Positions 45,516 to 54,008 of a stretch of DNA of 64,000 bases are shown here, piece by piece. This stretch comes from Litchfieldia sinesaloumensis. Lineage in GTDB: Bacteria; Bacillota; Bacilli; Bacillales; Bacillaceae_L. Each line of letters begins with the position of its first letter. The stretch's first letter is position 1. The stretch is from positions 4,352,870 through 4,416,869 of the forward strand of contig NZ_LT732529.1 of the NCBI RefSeq assembly GCF_900156865.1, read 5' to 3'. The notes below the pieces were generated by a model. It was not told the origin of the DNA. It saw only the letters and a list, made by a program, of their open reading frames with translations, and ran no database searches. A program made the translations under genes and the position numbers.

Positions 45516-48137
45516 ATGATAGGATTTTCGCGAATTAAAAGTATGATACATACAGACAAAATCCTATTGGTAGTCCTGATGGGATTGGTTTTGTTAGCGT
45601 CACAATTTAACTTAACGCTACTTTACGGAATTACATTTACTTTTGCGAGCATATTTATGTTCTTGGTCCTCCGCATATATGGCTATCTTGCTGCTATTGT
45701 AACCGGAGTCATTGCCATCTTCTATGGTGAATTTTATTCCGGTAGTTCCTATCATACAATCATTATGTTTGTAGAAACCTGTTTTGTTGGTGCATTCTTC
45801 TTGCGAAATCGAAAAGCAAAAATGTTCTTCGTTGATGCATTTTTTTGGTTTTTTATTGGAATTACGCTTCTATACTTTACATTCCAAGGGTCATTATCTG
45901 GGACTGCACTTTATTTCATCATCTGCAAAGTAGTGGCAAATGGTTTGTTAAATGTGTTAATAGCAGATATGCTTTTAGCTTACTTTCCATTCTATAAATT
46001 TGTTAAGAATAATCGAATCAATAAAAATAATGTATCTGTACATCAGTTTCTGTCCCAAATAACCATCTTCACCATTCTTGTACCTTTCTTTATCAGCGTA
46101 ATTACAAATACGTTAAATACATTTGAAGTGATTAAAAGTGACATAGTTGGTGCAGGTGAAACGAGAGTAAATCGAATTGAGAACGAACTGTTTCAATTGG
46201 AGCAAAACCATGGGAATTTGAATGTTTTACAAATAGAAGAGGTTCTATCAAGAAACAAAAATCCTGAAAGCAACATTATCGTTTTGGATCAAGAGAATAA
46301 TGTAGTTGCAGCGACTGCCTCCCTACAACTCAATCTTAACGATTATGAAATTAAGGAGATAACATCCAATCTATTTGAGGCTTTGCCAATAAAAGAAGAT
46401 GATCTATCGCCAATGACGAAATGGATGGATGCGTTTTATTTTTATAAGAAGGATACGAACTCATTTCAAATCGTGTTGCAATATCCAATTGTTCAATATC
46501 AACAGCAAATTTTTAGAATATCACTTGATCAGCTTAAATATTTACTACTGCTTGCAATCTCGGCTATCTTTTTTGTTACGGCTATCAGTCGATTGCTAAC
46601 AAACAATTTGAGACAATTGACGAAAATTACTACAGGATTGCCACAAAAGTTGCATTCTTCGGAGGTTATTCAATGGCCACAAGGTTCTATATCAGAGCTT
46701 CGATTGTTGAGTAAAAACCTCAAGAAGATGGGGGATAAGCTTAAGGAGCAATTCCAAGAGAGTATCGAAATGAACCACATACTAAGAGAACAAACAGCAA
46801 GGTTAAAGGAATCTGAGGACAAGCTCCATAAGCTTGCTTTCTATGATAGCTTGACTTCTTTGCCTAATCGCTATTTCTTTCAAAAATATGTGCGAGAATT
46901 GATTCGCAGAGACTTATCTCAAAAGATTGCCATTATCTTTCTTGACCTCAATCAATTTAAACAAATTAATGATACCTTAGGGCATGAGGAAGGGGACAAA
47001 CTTCTAAAAGTGACAGGTAAAAAGCTAATGAAGCTACAGGAAGAGAATAGGCAGGTTTTTAGACTAGGGGGAGACGAGTTTGTTGTTGTACACTCTATTA
47101 ATCGTAATGAAGAGTTAGATAAAACATTACAAATGATTGTTAGAGAATTTTCATCCTATTTTACATTAGTTGGCCAAGAGCATTACATCACCGCGAGTAT
47201 TGGAGTTAGTATGTACCCAGATGATGGAGAAGATTTGGATACTTTAGTGAAGTCAGCGGATATTGCGATGTATAATTCAAAGGAAAAGGGCGGAAATACT
47301 GTTCAGTTCTTTGATGAATCGATGAAATATAAATTTGAAGAGCGAATAGCTATTGAAACTGCACTGAGAGTAGCAGTTGATAAGGAAGGCTTTGAACAAT
47401 ACTATCAGCCAAAAACCTTAGCAGGTAAAATAACTGGAATTGAAGCCTTACTTCGTTGGAATGACCCTCAATTGGGCACTGTGAATCCAGGTGTTTTTAT
47501 TGAGGTTGCAGAGGAAATTGGTCTAATTCCCCAAATCGATGAGTGGTCACTGATAAAGGCTTGTCGACAAAATAAACAATGGCAGCTAGAAAATCTGCTG
47601 CATGTGCCAATTTCGGTAAACTTATCAGCAAAGCATTTTCAACAGAATTACTTGGTATCGATGGTGAAGAAAGCATTAAATGACTCGGGATTAAAGCCAT
47701 CCTATTTAAAGCTTGAAATCACAGAGAGTGTGTTTATCTCTGATCAACATCAGGTTGCAGAACAGATACGGAAATTAAAAGAGTTAGGTGTTCACATCTC
47801 AATTGATGACTTTGGAAAAGGTTATTCTTCTCTCTATCAATTATTGCAACTACCGATTGATGAGATAAAAATTGATCGGCAGTTTATCGCGAATATCAAC
47901 AATAACGATAAAAAGGCGTTGATGGTAAAATCAATCTTTGATATTGCCCATGGTCTTAAGTTAAACGTTGTCGCAGAGGGCGTTGAAACGTGGGAAGAAT
48001 GTGACATCCTCCTGAATATGGGGTGTGATGAAATACAAGGCTTTCTATTCAGCCGTCCAATCTCCAAAGACGATATGACTGCATTTATACTCAATAATAA
48101 AGAGTTACAAACTGAGAAGTCGATAAAAGGGGAATAA
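45516..48137 (+). CDS. Membrane GGDEF-EAL cyclic-di-GMP protein
   Basis: An 873-aa protein. Residues ~15-165 carry about six membrane segments and form a membrane sensor domain; another segment near 185-210 and one near 345-365 enclose an extracellular domain. A coiled-coil-like linker (~390-440) precedes the GGDEF domain with intact active site RLGGDEF (518-522). The EAL domain keeps GIEALLRW (EAL at 643-645), NLSAKHF, LEITESVF, IDDFGKGYSSL, IKIDRQF, AEGVET and Q in DEIQGF, so both synthesis and breakdown of c-di-GMP look possible. Monocistronic. Signal unknown. Confidence 0.93.
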   Translation: MIGFSRIKSMIHTDKILLVVLMGLVLLASQFNLTLLYGITFTFASIFMFLVLRIYGYLAAIVTGVIAIFYGEFYSGSSYHTIIMFVETCFVGAFFLRNRKAKMFFVDAFFWFFIGITLLYFTFQGSLSGTALYFIICKVVANGLLNVLIADMLLAYFPFYKFVKNNRINKNNVSVHQFLSQITIFTILVPFFISVITNTLNTFEVIKSDIVGAGETRVNRIENELFQLEQNHGNLNVLQIEEVLSRNKNPESNIIVLDQENNVVAATASLQLNLNDYEIKEITSNLFEALPIKEDDLSPMTKWMDAFYFYKKDTNSFQIVLQYPIVQYQQQIFRISLDQLKYLLLLAISAIFFVTAISRLLTNNLRQLTKITTGLPQKLHSSEVIQWPQGSISELRLLSKNLKKMGDKLKEQFQESIEMNHILREQTARLKESEDKLHKLAFYDSLTSLPNRYFFQKYVRELIRRDLSQKIAIIFLDLNQFKQINDTLGHEEGDKLLKVTGKKLMKLQEENRQVFRLGGDEFVVVHSINRNEELDKTLQMIVREFSSYFTLVGQEHYITASIGVSMYPDDGEDLDTLVKSADIAMYNSKEKGGNTVQFFDESMKYKFEERIAIETALRVAVDKEGFEQYYQPKTLAGKITGIEALLRWNDPQLGTVNPGVFIEVAEEIGLIPQIDEWSLIKACRQNKQWQLENLLHVPISVNLSAKHFQQNYLVSMVKKALNDSGLKPSYLKLEITESVFISDQHQVAEQIRKLKELGVHISIDDFGKGYSSLYQLLQLPIDEIKIDRQFIANINNNDKKALMVKSIFDIAHGLKLNVVAEGVETWEECDILLNMGCDEIQGFLFSRPISKDDMTAFILNNKELQTEKSIKGE

Positions 48138-48150
48138 GGCATTAGTTGAA

Positions 48151-48180
48151 AAGGAGGTTCCTGAAAGGAGCCTCCTTTTT
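48151..48180. terminator. Terminator between convergent genes
   Basis: AAGGAGGTTCC pairs with GGAGCCTCCTT (one G-T pair) around TGAAA, followed by TTTTT. It serves the GGDEF-EAL gene and probably the small minus-strand gene beyond. Confidence 0.85.
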
Positions 48181-48181
48181 C

Positions 48182-48475
48182 CTATAGAGTAATATTCACA
48201 TCTCCATCTTCTGTGATTTCAACGGTAGTGTAGCTTTCAAATGTTGACATTTCGGTGATTTCTCGTTTTTCATCGCTTGCGAAACTTTCCATATATCGCT
48301 GGTACGTTTCAGGATCCTTAACGATGTGGTAAAAGTAAGACATTTTCCCATCATTATCTGTATGAGTTCGTAAGAAAAATCTGTCTTTAAATTCATTTTT
48401 AAACCATTCTCTAGCTTCCATATGATTCGAAAAATCTGGCATGTTGTCGTAGATAGATGTGACATCTATATTCAT
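48182..48475 (-). CDS. Small unknown protein
   Basis: A 97-aa soluble acidic protein I do not recognise. It has an aromatic-rich middle (MEAREWFKNEFKDRFFLR, SYFYHIVKDPETYQRYM) and a strand-like C-terminus (TVEITEDGDVNITL). ATG 48475 is preferred because AAGGGG lies 8 bases upstream; a longer version to 48484 would start in that site. It precedes nothing on its strand before the terminator, and follows benE by 63 bases, so it may be transcribed with it. Confidence 0.65.
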   Translation of the reverse strand: MNIDVTSIYDNMPDFSNHMEAREWFKNEFKDRFFLRTHTDNDGKMSYFYHIVKDPETYQRYMESFASDEKREITEMSTFESYTTVEITEDGDVNITL

Positions 48476-48538
48476 GTTGATCACCCCTTATGAGATTTTC
48501 GCATGTGGTTAGTATGTCCTTCTATTTACAAAAATCAT

Positions 48539-49768
48539 TCATGCTCCAGGTTTTAGATTATTCTCCACTCTAATCTTCTTTTCGAAGTCATTTCTCTCAA
48601 TTAATAAGGAGACAAGTATACTGCCAACTATCGCCCATAAAGGTGCACCGATATTAAAGAAATTCACACCTGACATTCCAATAACGAATGCGAAAAAAGC
48701 GCCCATTTGAAATTTTGTATCTGAGAAAGCAATCTTTAAAGAGTTTAAAAGTACACCAATCATCGCCAACCCTGCTATTGTACTTACAATCACACCTGGC
48801 ATCGCAATAACAAAAGGAACAACGAAGGCAGCAAACACACCAAAGCTTGCAAAGAGAACACCATTTGTAGTGGAAGCAGCAAATCGTCCCTCTTTTTTTC
48901 CTGACTCATCTGATGCACAAATAGCTGTCATTGGTCCGGCTGTGTTGATGGCGTGCGCTCCGAAAAAGGAGGCAATAAACCCTAAAATAGAACCAAAAAC
49001 GGCCATGGCACTAATGGGAGGTTTATACCCTTTCGCCATTAAGATTCCAGTCGATTGTGCATTCTCCGTACAAATGATCAAAATTGCAAGAGGTATAGAT
49101 AGGGAGATAATCGCATTAAAACTAAAAGTGGGTAATTCTAGTTGAGGGAGTACAAACGAACTTTGTACATTTGAAAAATTGAATTCATTCATCACGACGG
49201 CAAGTAGCACAGAGACGACTAATGCAGTTAGCACTGGTGGTATCTTTTTAATGAATCGTGAAGATAGCAAATATACTAAGATAGCCGAACCTGCTAGGAT
49301 AGGGGACACTTCAACTGAAGTAATCATCTCAATTGCAAATCGCATCATGACACCAACAATCATTCCCATTATGATGGGAACAGGGATCCAATTCATGACT
49401 TTATTAATTAAACCCGTAATGCCAAGTATAAGTACAATTAAATTTGCGATCAGATAGGCACCAACCGCCTCCGATAATGAAAAATGGGACAAAGCACCAG
49501 CAACTAACACGGCACCAGCAATAGAATATGCCCCAGCGATGGGTTGTTTATATTTTAAGGATAAAAACAGACCCAATAGTCCGCCAAAGAAGTATACGGC
49601 AAATAACCAGCTAATCGTTTGTTCATGTGTCAAACCACCACTTGCTGCACCACCAATAATAATCAGTGCAGGACCTGTACATCCAAAGATGGCCGCAACA
49701 ATTCCGGAACTAATCGTATGAATATTTAGGTTCTCATATAGATCGTGGAATCTCCTATTTCCCTTCAT
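48539..49768 (-). CDS. benE: Benzoate/H+ symporter, BenE family
   Basis: A 409-aa polytopic membrane protein with about 12 segments. It matches the BenE family: GIVAAIFGCTGPALIIIGGA near the start, KQPIAGAYSIAGAVLVA, WIPVPIIMGMIVGVMMRF, GAHAINTAGPMTAICASDESG and ISMSGVNFFNIGAPLWAIV-like C-terminal part. BenE proteins import benzoate with protons. ATG 49768 has AAGGAGGT just upstream; an in-frame start at 49789 overlaps it. It is divergent from the first enoyl-CoA hydratase, and the 276-base region between holds symmetric sites. It ties this end of the island to benzoate. Confidence 0.9.
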   Translation of the reverse strand: MKGNRRFHDLYENLNIHTISSGIVAAIFGCTGPALIIIGGAASGGLTHEQTISWLFAVYFFGGLLGLFLSLKYKQPIAGAYSIAGAVLVAGALSHFSLSEAVGAYLIANLIVLILGITGLINKVMNWIPVPIIMGMIVGVMMRFAIEMITSVEVSPILAGSAILVYLLSSRFIKKIPPVLTALVVSVLLAVVMNEFNFSNVQSSFVLPQLELPTFSFNAIISLSIPLAILIICTENAQSTGILMAKGYKPPISAMAVFGSILGFIASFFGAHAINTAGPMTAICASDESGKKEGRFAASTTNGVLFASFGVFAAFVVPFVIAMPGVIVSTIAGLAMIGVLLNSLKIAFSDTKFQMGAFFAFVIGMSGVNFFNIGAPLWAIVGSILVSLLIERNDFEKKIRVENNLKPGA

Positions 49769-49823
49769 TGGTACCTCCTTAATAATCATATATTCACGTT
49801 TTTAATAGAGAATATGTAATTAA

Positions 49824-49846
49824 TTCCATAATAACACATAATGGAA
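49824..49846. promoter_or_regulatory. Inverted repeat in the benE control region
   Basis: TTCCATAAT...ATAATGGAA, a near-perfect 23-base dyad (outer six bases fully paired), extended by TTAATT on both sides. It sits 56 bases upstream of the benE ATG. On the minus strand a further element TATTAAAAACGTGAATA around 49794-49810 resembles half of the operator in front of the hydratase and paaA. A regulator-binding role is inferred from symmetry and position. Confidence 0.4.
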
Positions 49847-49957
49847 TATTAATTATGTATTTTTTACGTTCGTCTAAAAAACCTCCAAAAACATAGTAAG
49901 TAAGAGTATGAAAGAGAAAAGATATGATTTTCCCTAAAAAACGAAGGAAACACAGGT

Positions 49958-49986
49958 TTGATAATTTAAAAAACATTCAGTATATT
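49958..49986 (+). promoter_or_regulatory. Sigma-A promoter of the first hydratase gene
   Basis: TTGATA (49958-49963), exactly 17 bases, TATATT (49981-49986). The start site would fall near 49993, directly before the operator-like sequence. The same arrangement is seen before paaA. Confidence 0.75.
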
Positions 49987-49995
49987 TTAAATTAA

Positions 49996-50022
49996 TTACG
50001 AAAGTTTAAAAAGCGTAATACA
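49996..50022 (+). promoter_or_regulatory. Operator-like site, probable PaaX target (copy 1)
   Basis: TTACGAAAGTTTAAAAAG followed by CGTAATACA. The outer TTACG and CGTAA form an inverted repeat around AT-rich TTTAAA. It is 23/27 identical to the site at 54009-54035, with the same distance (9 bases) from the -10 box. Its place over or just after the start site suits a repressor. PaaX-family repressors are the obvious candidate because the gene is 1.5 kb away, but binding is not shown. Confidence 0.65.
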
Positions 50023-50044
50023 TAATTCTAGGAGGTAATGAAGA

Positions 50045-50842
50045 ATGACAACTACAGTAAACGAAACAAAAACATTAACAGTAAAGAAAGCTAATGGTAT
50101 CGCTGAAGTTCACATTCATGTAAACAAAACAAACTCTTATGACCTCGAATATTATAAGGAATTAAATGCGGCAATTGATGACATTCGTTTTGACAGTGAT
50201 ATTAAAGTAGCTGTACTAATGAGTGATATGCCAAAATTCTTCTCGGCAGGAGCAAACATCAATTTCCTAAAGTCTGCTGAGCCACGCTTTAAAACTCAGT
50301 TCTGTTTATTCTGTAATGAAACATTAGATAAAATTGCGCGTTCACCACAAATCTGGATTGCTTGCTTAGAGGGTCACACAGTTGGTGGTGGTTTAGAAAT
50401 GGCTCTAGCTTGTGATTTACGCTTCATGGGGGACCAAGCAGGTAAAATTGGACTTCCAGAAGTTTCTTTAGGTGTATTAGCAGGTACAGGTGGTACACAG
50501 CGTCTTGCTCGCCAAGTAGGGCATTCAAAAGCTCTTGACCTTAATATCACAGGTGAAACTTTAACACCTCAAGAAGCATTAGATATTAAACTAGTTGATC
50601 GCATTTTCCCTCAAGAAGAAACAAGAGCGAAAACGTTAGAGTATGCACAGAAGATTGCAAACAGCGCTTCTTACGCAACTTCTAACATTAAGCTTTCAAT
50701 TATGAATGGTAAAGAAATGCCGCTTAACGTAGCCATCCGTTACGAAGGTGAACTTCAAAATCTATTATTCCGTTCACAAGACGCGCAAGAAGGTTTAAGT
50801 GCATTCATTGAAAAGCGTGAAGCAAATTGGAGCGGACAATAA
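50045..50842 (+). CDS. Enoyl-CoA hydratase/isomerase (copy 1)
   Basis: Crotonase-family enzyme, 265 aa. Oxyanion-hole and catalytic regions are visible: SAGANINF (~67-74), GGGLEMALACD with the first catalytic Glu, and IGLPEVSLGVLAGTGGTQRL with the second. Both Glu of true hydratases are kept. It probably hydrates an unsaturated acyl-CoA made by ring opening, or acts at ring cleavage as PaaF/PaaG-type enzymes do. It is about 95% identical to the copy at 60752 (about a dozen changes, mostly at the ends). It has its own promoter and operator and ends before a terminator, so it forms a single-gene unit in the island. Confidence 0.92.
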   Translation: MTTTVNETKTLTVKKANGIAEVHIHVNKTNSYDLEYYKELNAAIDDIRFDSDIKVAVLMSDMPKFFSAGANINFLKSAEPRFKTQFCLFCNETLDKIARSPQIWIACLEGHTVGGGLEMALACDLRFMGDQAGKIGLPEVSLGVLAGTGGTQRLARQVGHSKALDLNITGETLTPQEALDIKLVDRIFPQEETRAKTLEYAQKIANSASYATSNIKLSIMNGKEMPLNVAIRYEGELQNLLFRSQDAQEGLSAFIEKREANWSGQ

Positions 50843-50910
50843 GGTCAATTGAATTGAATTAATATCGACCTCTATTTAAAAAGCATCAAACTTCAAATTA
50901 ATGTTCTTAA

Positions 50911-50939
50911 GGCTCGGTGTCCTTTACCGGGCTTTTTTT
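50911..50939 (+). terminator. Terminator after hydratase copy 1
   Basis: GGCTCGGT pairs with ACCGGGC with G-T pairs around GTCCTTT, followed by a seven-base T-run. It lies 68 bases past the stop and just before the thioesterase gene. Confidence 0.75.
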
Positions 50940-50957
50940 AACACTAGGGGGAGTACT

Positions 50958-51407
50958 GTGAGATCAAATGAATTTCAAATCATTGTTAACTGGGGCGATA
51001 CCGATAAGGCTGGGATTGTGTATTACCCGAACTATTTTAAGTGGTTTGACATTGCGGGACACCAGTTTTTCAGAAGTTGCGGATTATCACCAAATACTCT
51101 AGAAGAAGAACGCAAAATTATCCTACCCATGCTTGACGCAAGATGCAGTTTTGAGAAGACATTATTTTATGATGATATTATTACGATTAAAACAGAGGTT
51201 GAAGAAATAAAAACAAAGACCATTAAGCTCAGACATGAAGTTTTCAGAGGAGAGACAAGAACGGGACATGGGTATGAAATACGCGGGTGGGTCAAACAAA
51301 CACCAACTGAAATTAAAGCGGTTCCAATACCTAATGACGTACTTTCCATACTAAAAGAAAATCTCCACACAAATGAAGCAGGAAAAAGACCACTTTTTAA
51401 TGCATAA
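50958..51407 (+). CDS. 4-hydroxybenzoyl-CoA thioesterase-like hotdog protein
   Basis: A 149-aa single hotdog-fold thioesterase. The motif WGDTDKAGIVYYPNYFKWFD (residues 12-31) closely matches Pseudomonas 4-hydroxybenzoyl-CoA thioesterase, and D16 aligns with the catalytic Asp of that group; the following AGHQFFRSCGL also fits. It would release aromatic acid and CoA from a benzoyl- or hydroxybenzoyl-CoA, perhaps to rescue CoA from dead-end products. Start is GTG 50958 with AGGGGGA about 6 bases upstream. It heads a unit with the PaaX-type regulator and the metallo-hydrolase (gaps 76 and 24 bases). YbgC-type acyl-CoA thioesterase is the alternative. Confidence 0.82.
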   Translation: MRSNEFQIIVNWGDTDKAGIVYYPNYFKWFDIAGHQFFRSCGLSPNTLEEERKIILPMLDARCSFEKTLFYDDIITIKTEVEEIKTKTIKLRHEVFRGETRTGHGYEIRGWVKQTPTEIKAVPIPNDVLSILKENLHTNEAGKRPLFNA

Positions 51408-51483
51408 TTTCCAAAATCCTCTATAATAAAAGGAAAGAATCAATATTCGAAAATAATAAAAAATTATAGGTGTGGTGACTTTT

Positions 51484-52356
51484 ATGAAACCTAGATCCTT
51501 AATGTTTACGCTATACGGTGAGTATATTAAATATTATGGAGGAGAAATTTGGGTTGGTAGTTTAATTGAATTAATGAAACAATTTGGTGTATCCGAATCG
51601 TCTGTTAGGGGTGCCCTATTTCGGATGGTTCAAAATAACCTACTACAAGTACGGAAAGTGGGGAAGAAAAGTTTTTATTCTGTCACATCAAAAGGGCGTG
51701 TAGATGAAGGGGTAAGCAGAGTTTATGCTACCCAAAATCACACATGGGACCAAAAGTGGAGAATACTTACATACTCATTTCCAGAGGAAAAACGAGAAAT
51801 CCGTAATAAAATCCGTAAAGAGCTGATTTGGACGGGGTTTGGAAATCTGACAAATAGTACACTAGTAACACCAAATCCAGTTGAAAATCAAGTGATAGAA
51901 ATGATTAAGGAATACGAAATTGAAGATTACGCTTTCTTGTTTACATCATCTTCGATTGTTTCACATGATAACCAGAGCATTCTTGATATCGGTTGGGACT
52001 TAGATATGGTAAGGGACGAGTATCAAACGTTCATTGATCGTTTTACACCCAAGTTCGAGGAACTACGTGAAAAGGCATTAAATAATACGTTAAAGGACGA
52101 GGAATGTTTTATTGAAAAAACAGTACTTGTTCATGAGTATCGTAAATTCCTCTACCAAGATCCTGGTTTCCCGAGGGATTTATTACCTGAGGGATGGATT
52201 GGTATAAAGGCTCGGGAATTATTTTGGAATATTCATCAGCTATTATCTATCCCGTCCATCCGGTACTTTGAGTCTGTCTTTGAGGGTGCACCTGATCGTG
52301 AGTTTGAAAGTCAACGTGATAAAGCAATCAATCCATTTGGTGAGATTTATATCTAA
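51484..52356 (+). CDS. paaX: PaaX-family transcriptional repressor
   Basis: A 290-aa regulator. The N-terminal winged helix (residues ~3-75) reads MKPRSLMFTLYGEYIKYYGG then SLIELMKQFGVSESSVRGALFRMVQNNLLQ, characteristic of PaaX; the PaaX C-terminal domain follows (WRILTYSFPEEKREIRNKIRKELIWTGFG). PaaX of E. coli represses phenylacetate genes until phenylacetyl-CoA binds; here benzoyl-CoA or another thioester could be the inducer. ATG 51484 is used; a GTG at 51472 has no ribosome site. Two matching operator-like sites in the island are likely targets. Confidence 0.9.
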   Translation: MKPRSLMFTLYGEYIKYYGGEIWVGSLIELMKQFGVSESSVRGALFRMVQNNLLQVRKVGKKSFYSVTSKGRVDEGVSRVYATQNHTWDQKWRILTYSFPEEKREIRNKIRKELIWTGFGNLTNSTLVTPNPVENQVIEMIKEYEIEDYAFLFTSSSIVSHDNQSILDIGWDLDMVRDEYQTFIDRFTPKFEELREKALNNTLKDEECFIEKTVLVHEYRKFLYQDPGFPRDLLPEGWIGIKARELFWNIHQLLSIPSIRYFESVFEGAPDREFESQRDKAINPFGEIYI

Positions 52357-52380
52357 TTAAGTTTTTAGTGGAGGTGAGCC

Positions 52381-53349
52381 ATGAATATTGAAAAAATTGA
52401 ATGTGGTGGTTATCGGATAGGGATTCCAGTGCCGTTTCCGATGAAGTATGTCTATTGTTATCTATTTAAGCAAGATGATGGATATGTCATGATTGATGTC
52501 GGATTAAACTATCGTGAAGCTCGAGATGCGTGGCTGGAAATTTTTGACCACCTGGGGCTTGTTCCACGTGATATTCATACAATCTATCTCACACACTTTC
52601 ACCCCGATCACTCCGGGCTTTCTGGCTGGATGCAGCAGTTAACGGGTGCTGCCCTATATATGCATGAGGTAGATGCAGAAATGATTACCCGTGTCTGGGG
52701 AGAAGGTAGTTCTCAGGTTGAAAAAATGAAGGAAATGGTACTACAGCATGGTGTTCCTGAAGACTTAGCTGATGGAATTGCTGAGCATATGGAGAAGTTA
52801 CATAAAAATATGCTCCCATTACCTTTCCCAAACCCGATCGGTGACAAGATCGAGTTAGGCAATAAACAATGGTCTGTCATTCATACTCCTGGGCATAGTG
52901 CAGGGCATGTTTGTTTTTATCAGGAAGAGGAAGAACTTTTAATTGGAGGAGACCATATACTCGAACGAATTACGCCGAATATTAGTGTGTGGCCAGGTGC
53001 TAGTCAGCATCCATTACATGAGTATATTGATTCACTACGAAAGGTGAAGGCCTACTCCATTCAAAAGATTTACTCTGCGCATCATGCGCCTGTTCTGAAT
53101 GTGGGCGAACGTATTGCTGAGCTGATATACCATCATGAAGAGCGGCTAGCCTATATTGAAAGCTTGGCTGACCATCAAACGACATATGAGATTGCGAAGG
53201 TGTTGTTTTCGCATAGGGAACTGAACCCACATCAATGGCGTTTTGCGATAGCCGAAACAATTGCTCACCTCAACTATCTAGAACGTGAAGGTCGGATACT
53301 GAAACATAGGCAAGATCCGATTGTGTATGTTAGGTACGACTCAAACTAG
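52381..53349 (+). CDS. Metallo-beta-lactamase-fold hydrolase
   Basis: A 322-aa glyoxalase II-like enzyme with a complete two-metal site: THFHPDH (H72, H74, D76, H77), HTPGHSAGH (third His region), GGDHIL (bridging Asp) and YSAHHAPV. The C-terminal ~80 residues form a helical region typical of the MBL proteins found in fatty-acid and aromatic-acid clusters. It may hydrolyse a thioester or lactone arising in the pathway. GGAGGTGAG lies directly before the ATG, 24 bases after paaX. Substrate unknown; a perfect terminator follows. Confidence 0.88.
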   Translation: MNIEKIECGGYRIGIPVPFPMKYVYCYLFKQDDGYVMIDVGLNYREARDAWLEIFDHLGLVPRDIHTIYLTHFHPDHSGLSGWMQQLTGAALYMHEVDAEMITRVWGEGSSQVEKMKEMVLQHGVPEDLADGIAEHMEKLHKNMLPLPFPNPIGDKIELGNKQWSVIHTPGHSAGHVCFYQEEEELLIGGDHILERITPNISVWPGASQHPLHEYIDSLRKVKAYSIQKIYSAHHAPVLNVGERIAELIYHHEERLAYIESLADHQTTYEIAKVLFSHRELNPHQWRFAIAETIAHLNYLEREGRILKHRQDPIVYVRYDSN

Positions 53350-53374
53350 GAAAATATGAATATGTTTATAGAAA

Positions 53375-53412
53375 CCCCAAGATTGCTAGTTAAGTAGCAA
53401 TCTTGGGGTTTT
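53375..53412 (+). terminator. Strong terminator before repeat array C
   Basis: CCCCAAGATTGCTA pairs perfectly (14 bp) with TAGCAATCTTGGGG around GTTAAG, followed by TTTTG. Ends the thioesterase-paaX-MBL unit. Confidence 0.92.
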
Positions 53413-53900
53413 GTGTTGATGGATGAAAGGGAAGACGAAGCGGGATATTGTACCAAATCCTCTTCAAAAGAGTGATGAAAGGGAAAACGGATTGTTTGGG
53501 GGGCGAGAAATCCCGTTCATAAGCTCGATGAAGAGGAAAACGAAGCTCCGGGAAGAGAGAAATCCCGTTCATAGGCTCGATGAAGAGGAAAACGAAGTTC
53601 CGGGAAGAGAGAAATCCCGTTCATAGGCTCGATGAAAAGGAAAAAGATGAGGTATCTTGCCCCAAACCCCCTTCATAGCCTCGATGACAGGGAAAAGTGA
53701 GTGTCGTTGGGCGCAAACTCCTCTTCAAAGGTTTGATGAAAAGGAAAACGAAGTGTCAACTCGCGCGCAAACTCCTTCATAGCCCCGATGAAGTCCCGAA
53801 CGCCAAGAATCCCACGTCCGCAAAGTCCTTCATAGCCTCGATGAAATCCCGAATGCATGAATCTCCCGCACAAAAGTCCTTCATAACGAAATATTTCAAA
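53411..53900. repeat. 52-bp tandem repeat array (locus C)
   Basis: Nine units. TTCA of the core starts at 53463, 53516, 53568, 53620, 53672, 53724, 53776, 53829 and 53880, so intervals are 52 bases with single-base slips (53, then five of 52, 53, 51). Units at 53516-53620 read ATCCCGTTCATAGGCTCG then ATGAAGAGGAAAACG, with a ~20-base variable part. Later units decay, but TTCAT...GATGAA stays. Same orientation as the locus A (units 7-11) and locus B repeats. It fills the gap between the terminator and the paaA promoter. Frame shifts by one each unit, so it is not coding. Confidence 0.88.
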
Positions 53901-53970
53901 ATCCCACATCTAAAAAACCACCAATCTATTACGATTTAAAATTTGACGTCTAAAAAACAATATAAACATG

Positions 53971-53999
53971 TTGACAAAGAATTTAAAATATTCTATATT
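53971..53999 (+). promoter_or_regulatory. Sigma-A promoter of the paa operon
   Basis: A perfect TTGACA (53971-53976), a 17-base spacer and TATATT (53994-53999). It drives the nine- to ten-gene operon from paaA and has the same layout as the promoter at 49958. Confidence 0.85.
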
Positions 54000-54008
54000 A
54001 CATAATAT

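Noticed and set aside
49539-49721. Plus-strand frames opposite benE, dctM, mrpA and the large permease (for example 21384-21716, 23249-23458, 48870-49145)
   Set aside because: They lie fully inside clear genes on the other strand and read as typical antisense shadows of membrane proteins.
53423-53939. Open reading frames on both strands within array C (for example 53423-53626, 53697-53939, 53673-53909)
   Set aside because: They run through 52-base repeats, so the frame shifts by one each unit and no repeated peptide is kept; no proper ribosome sites. They are by-products of the repeat.
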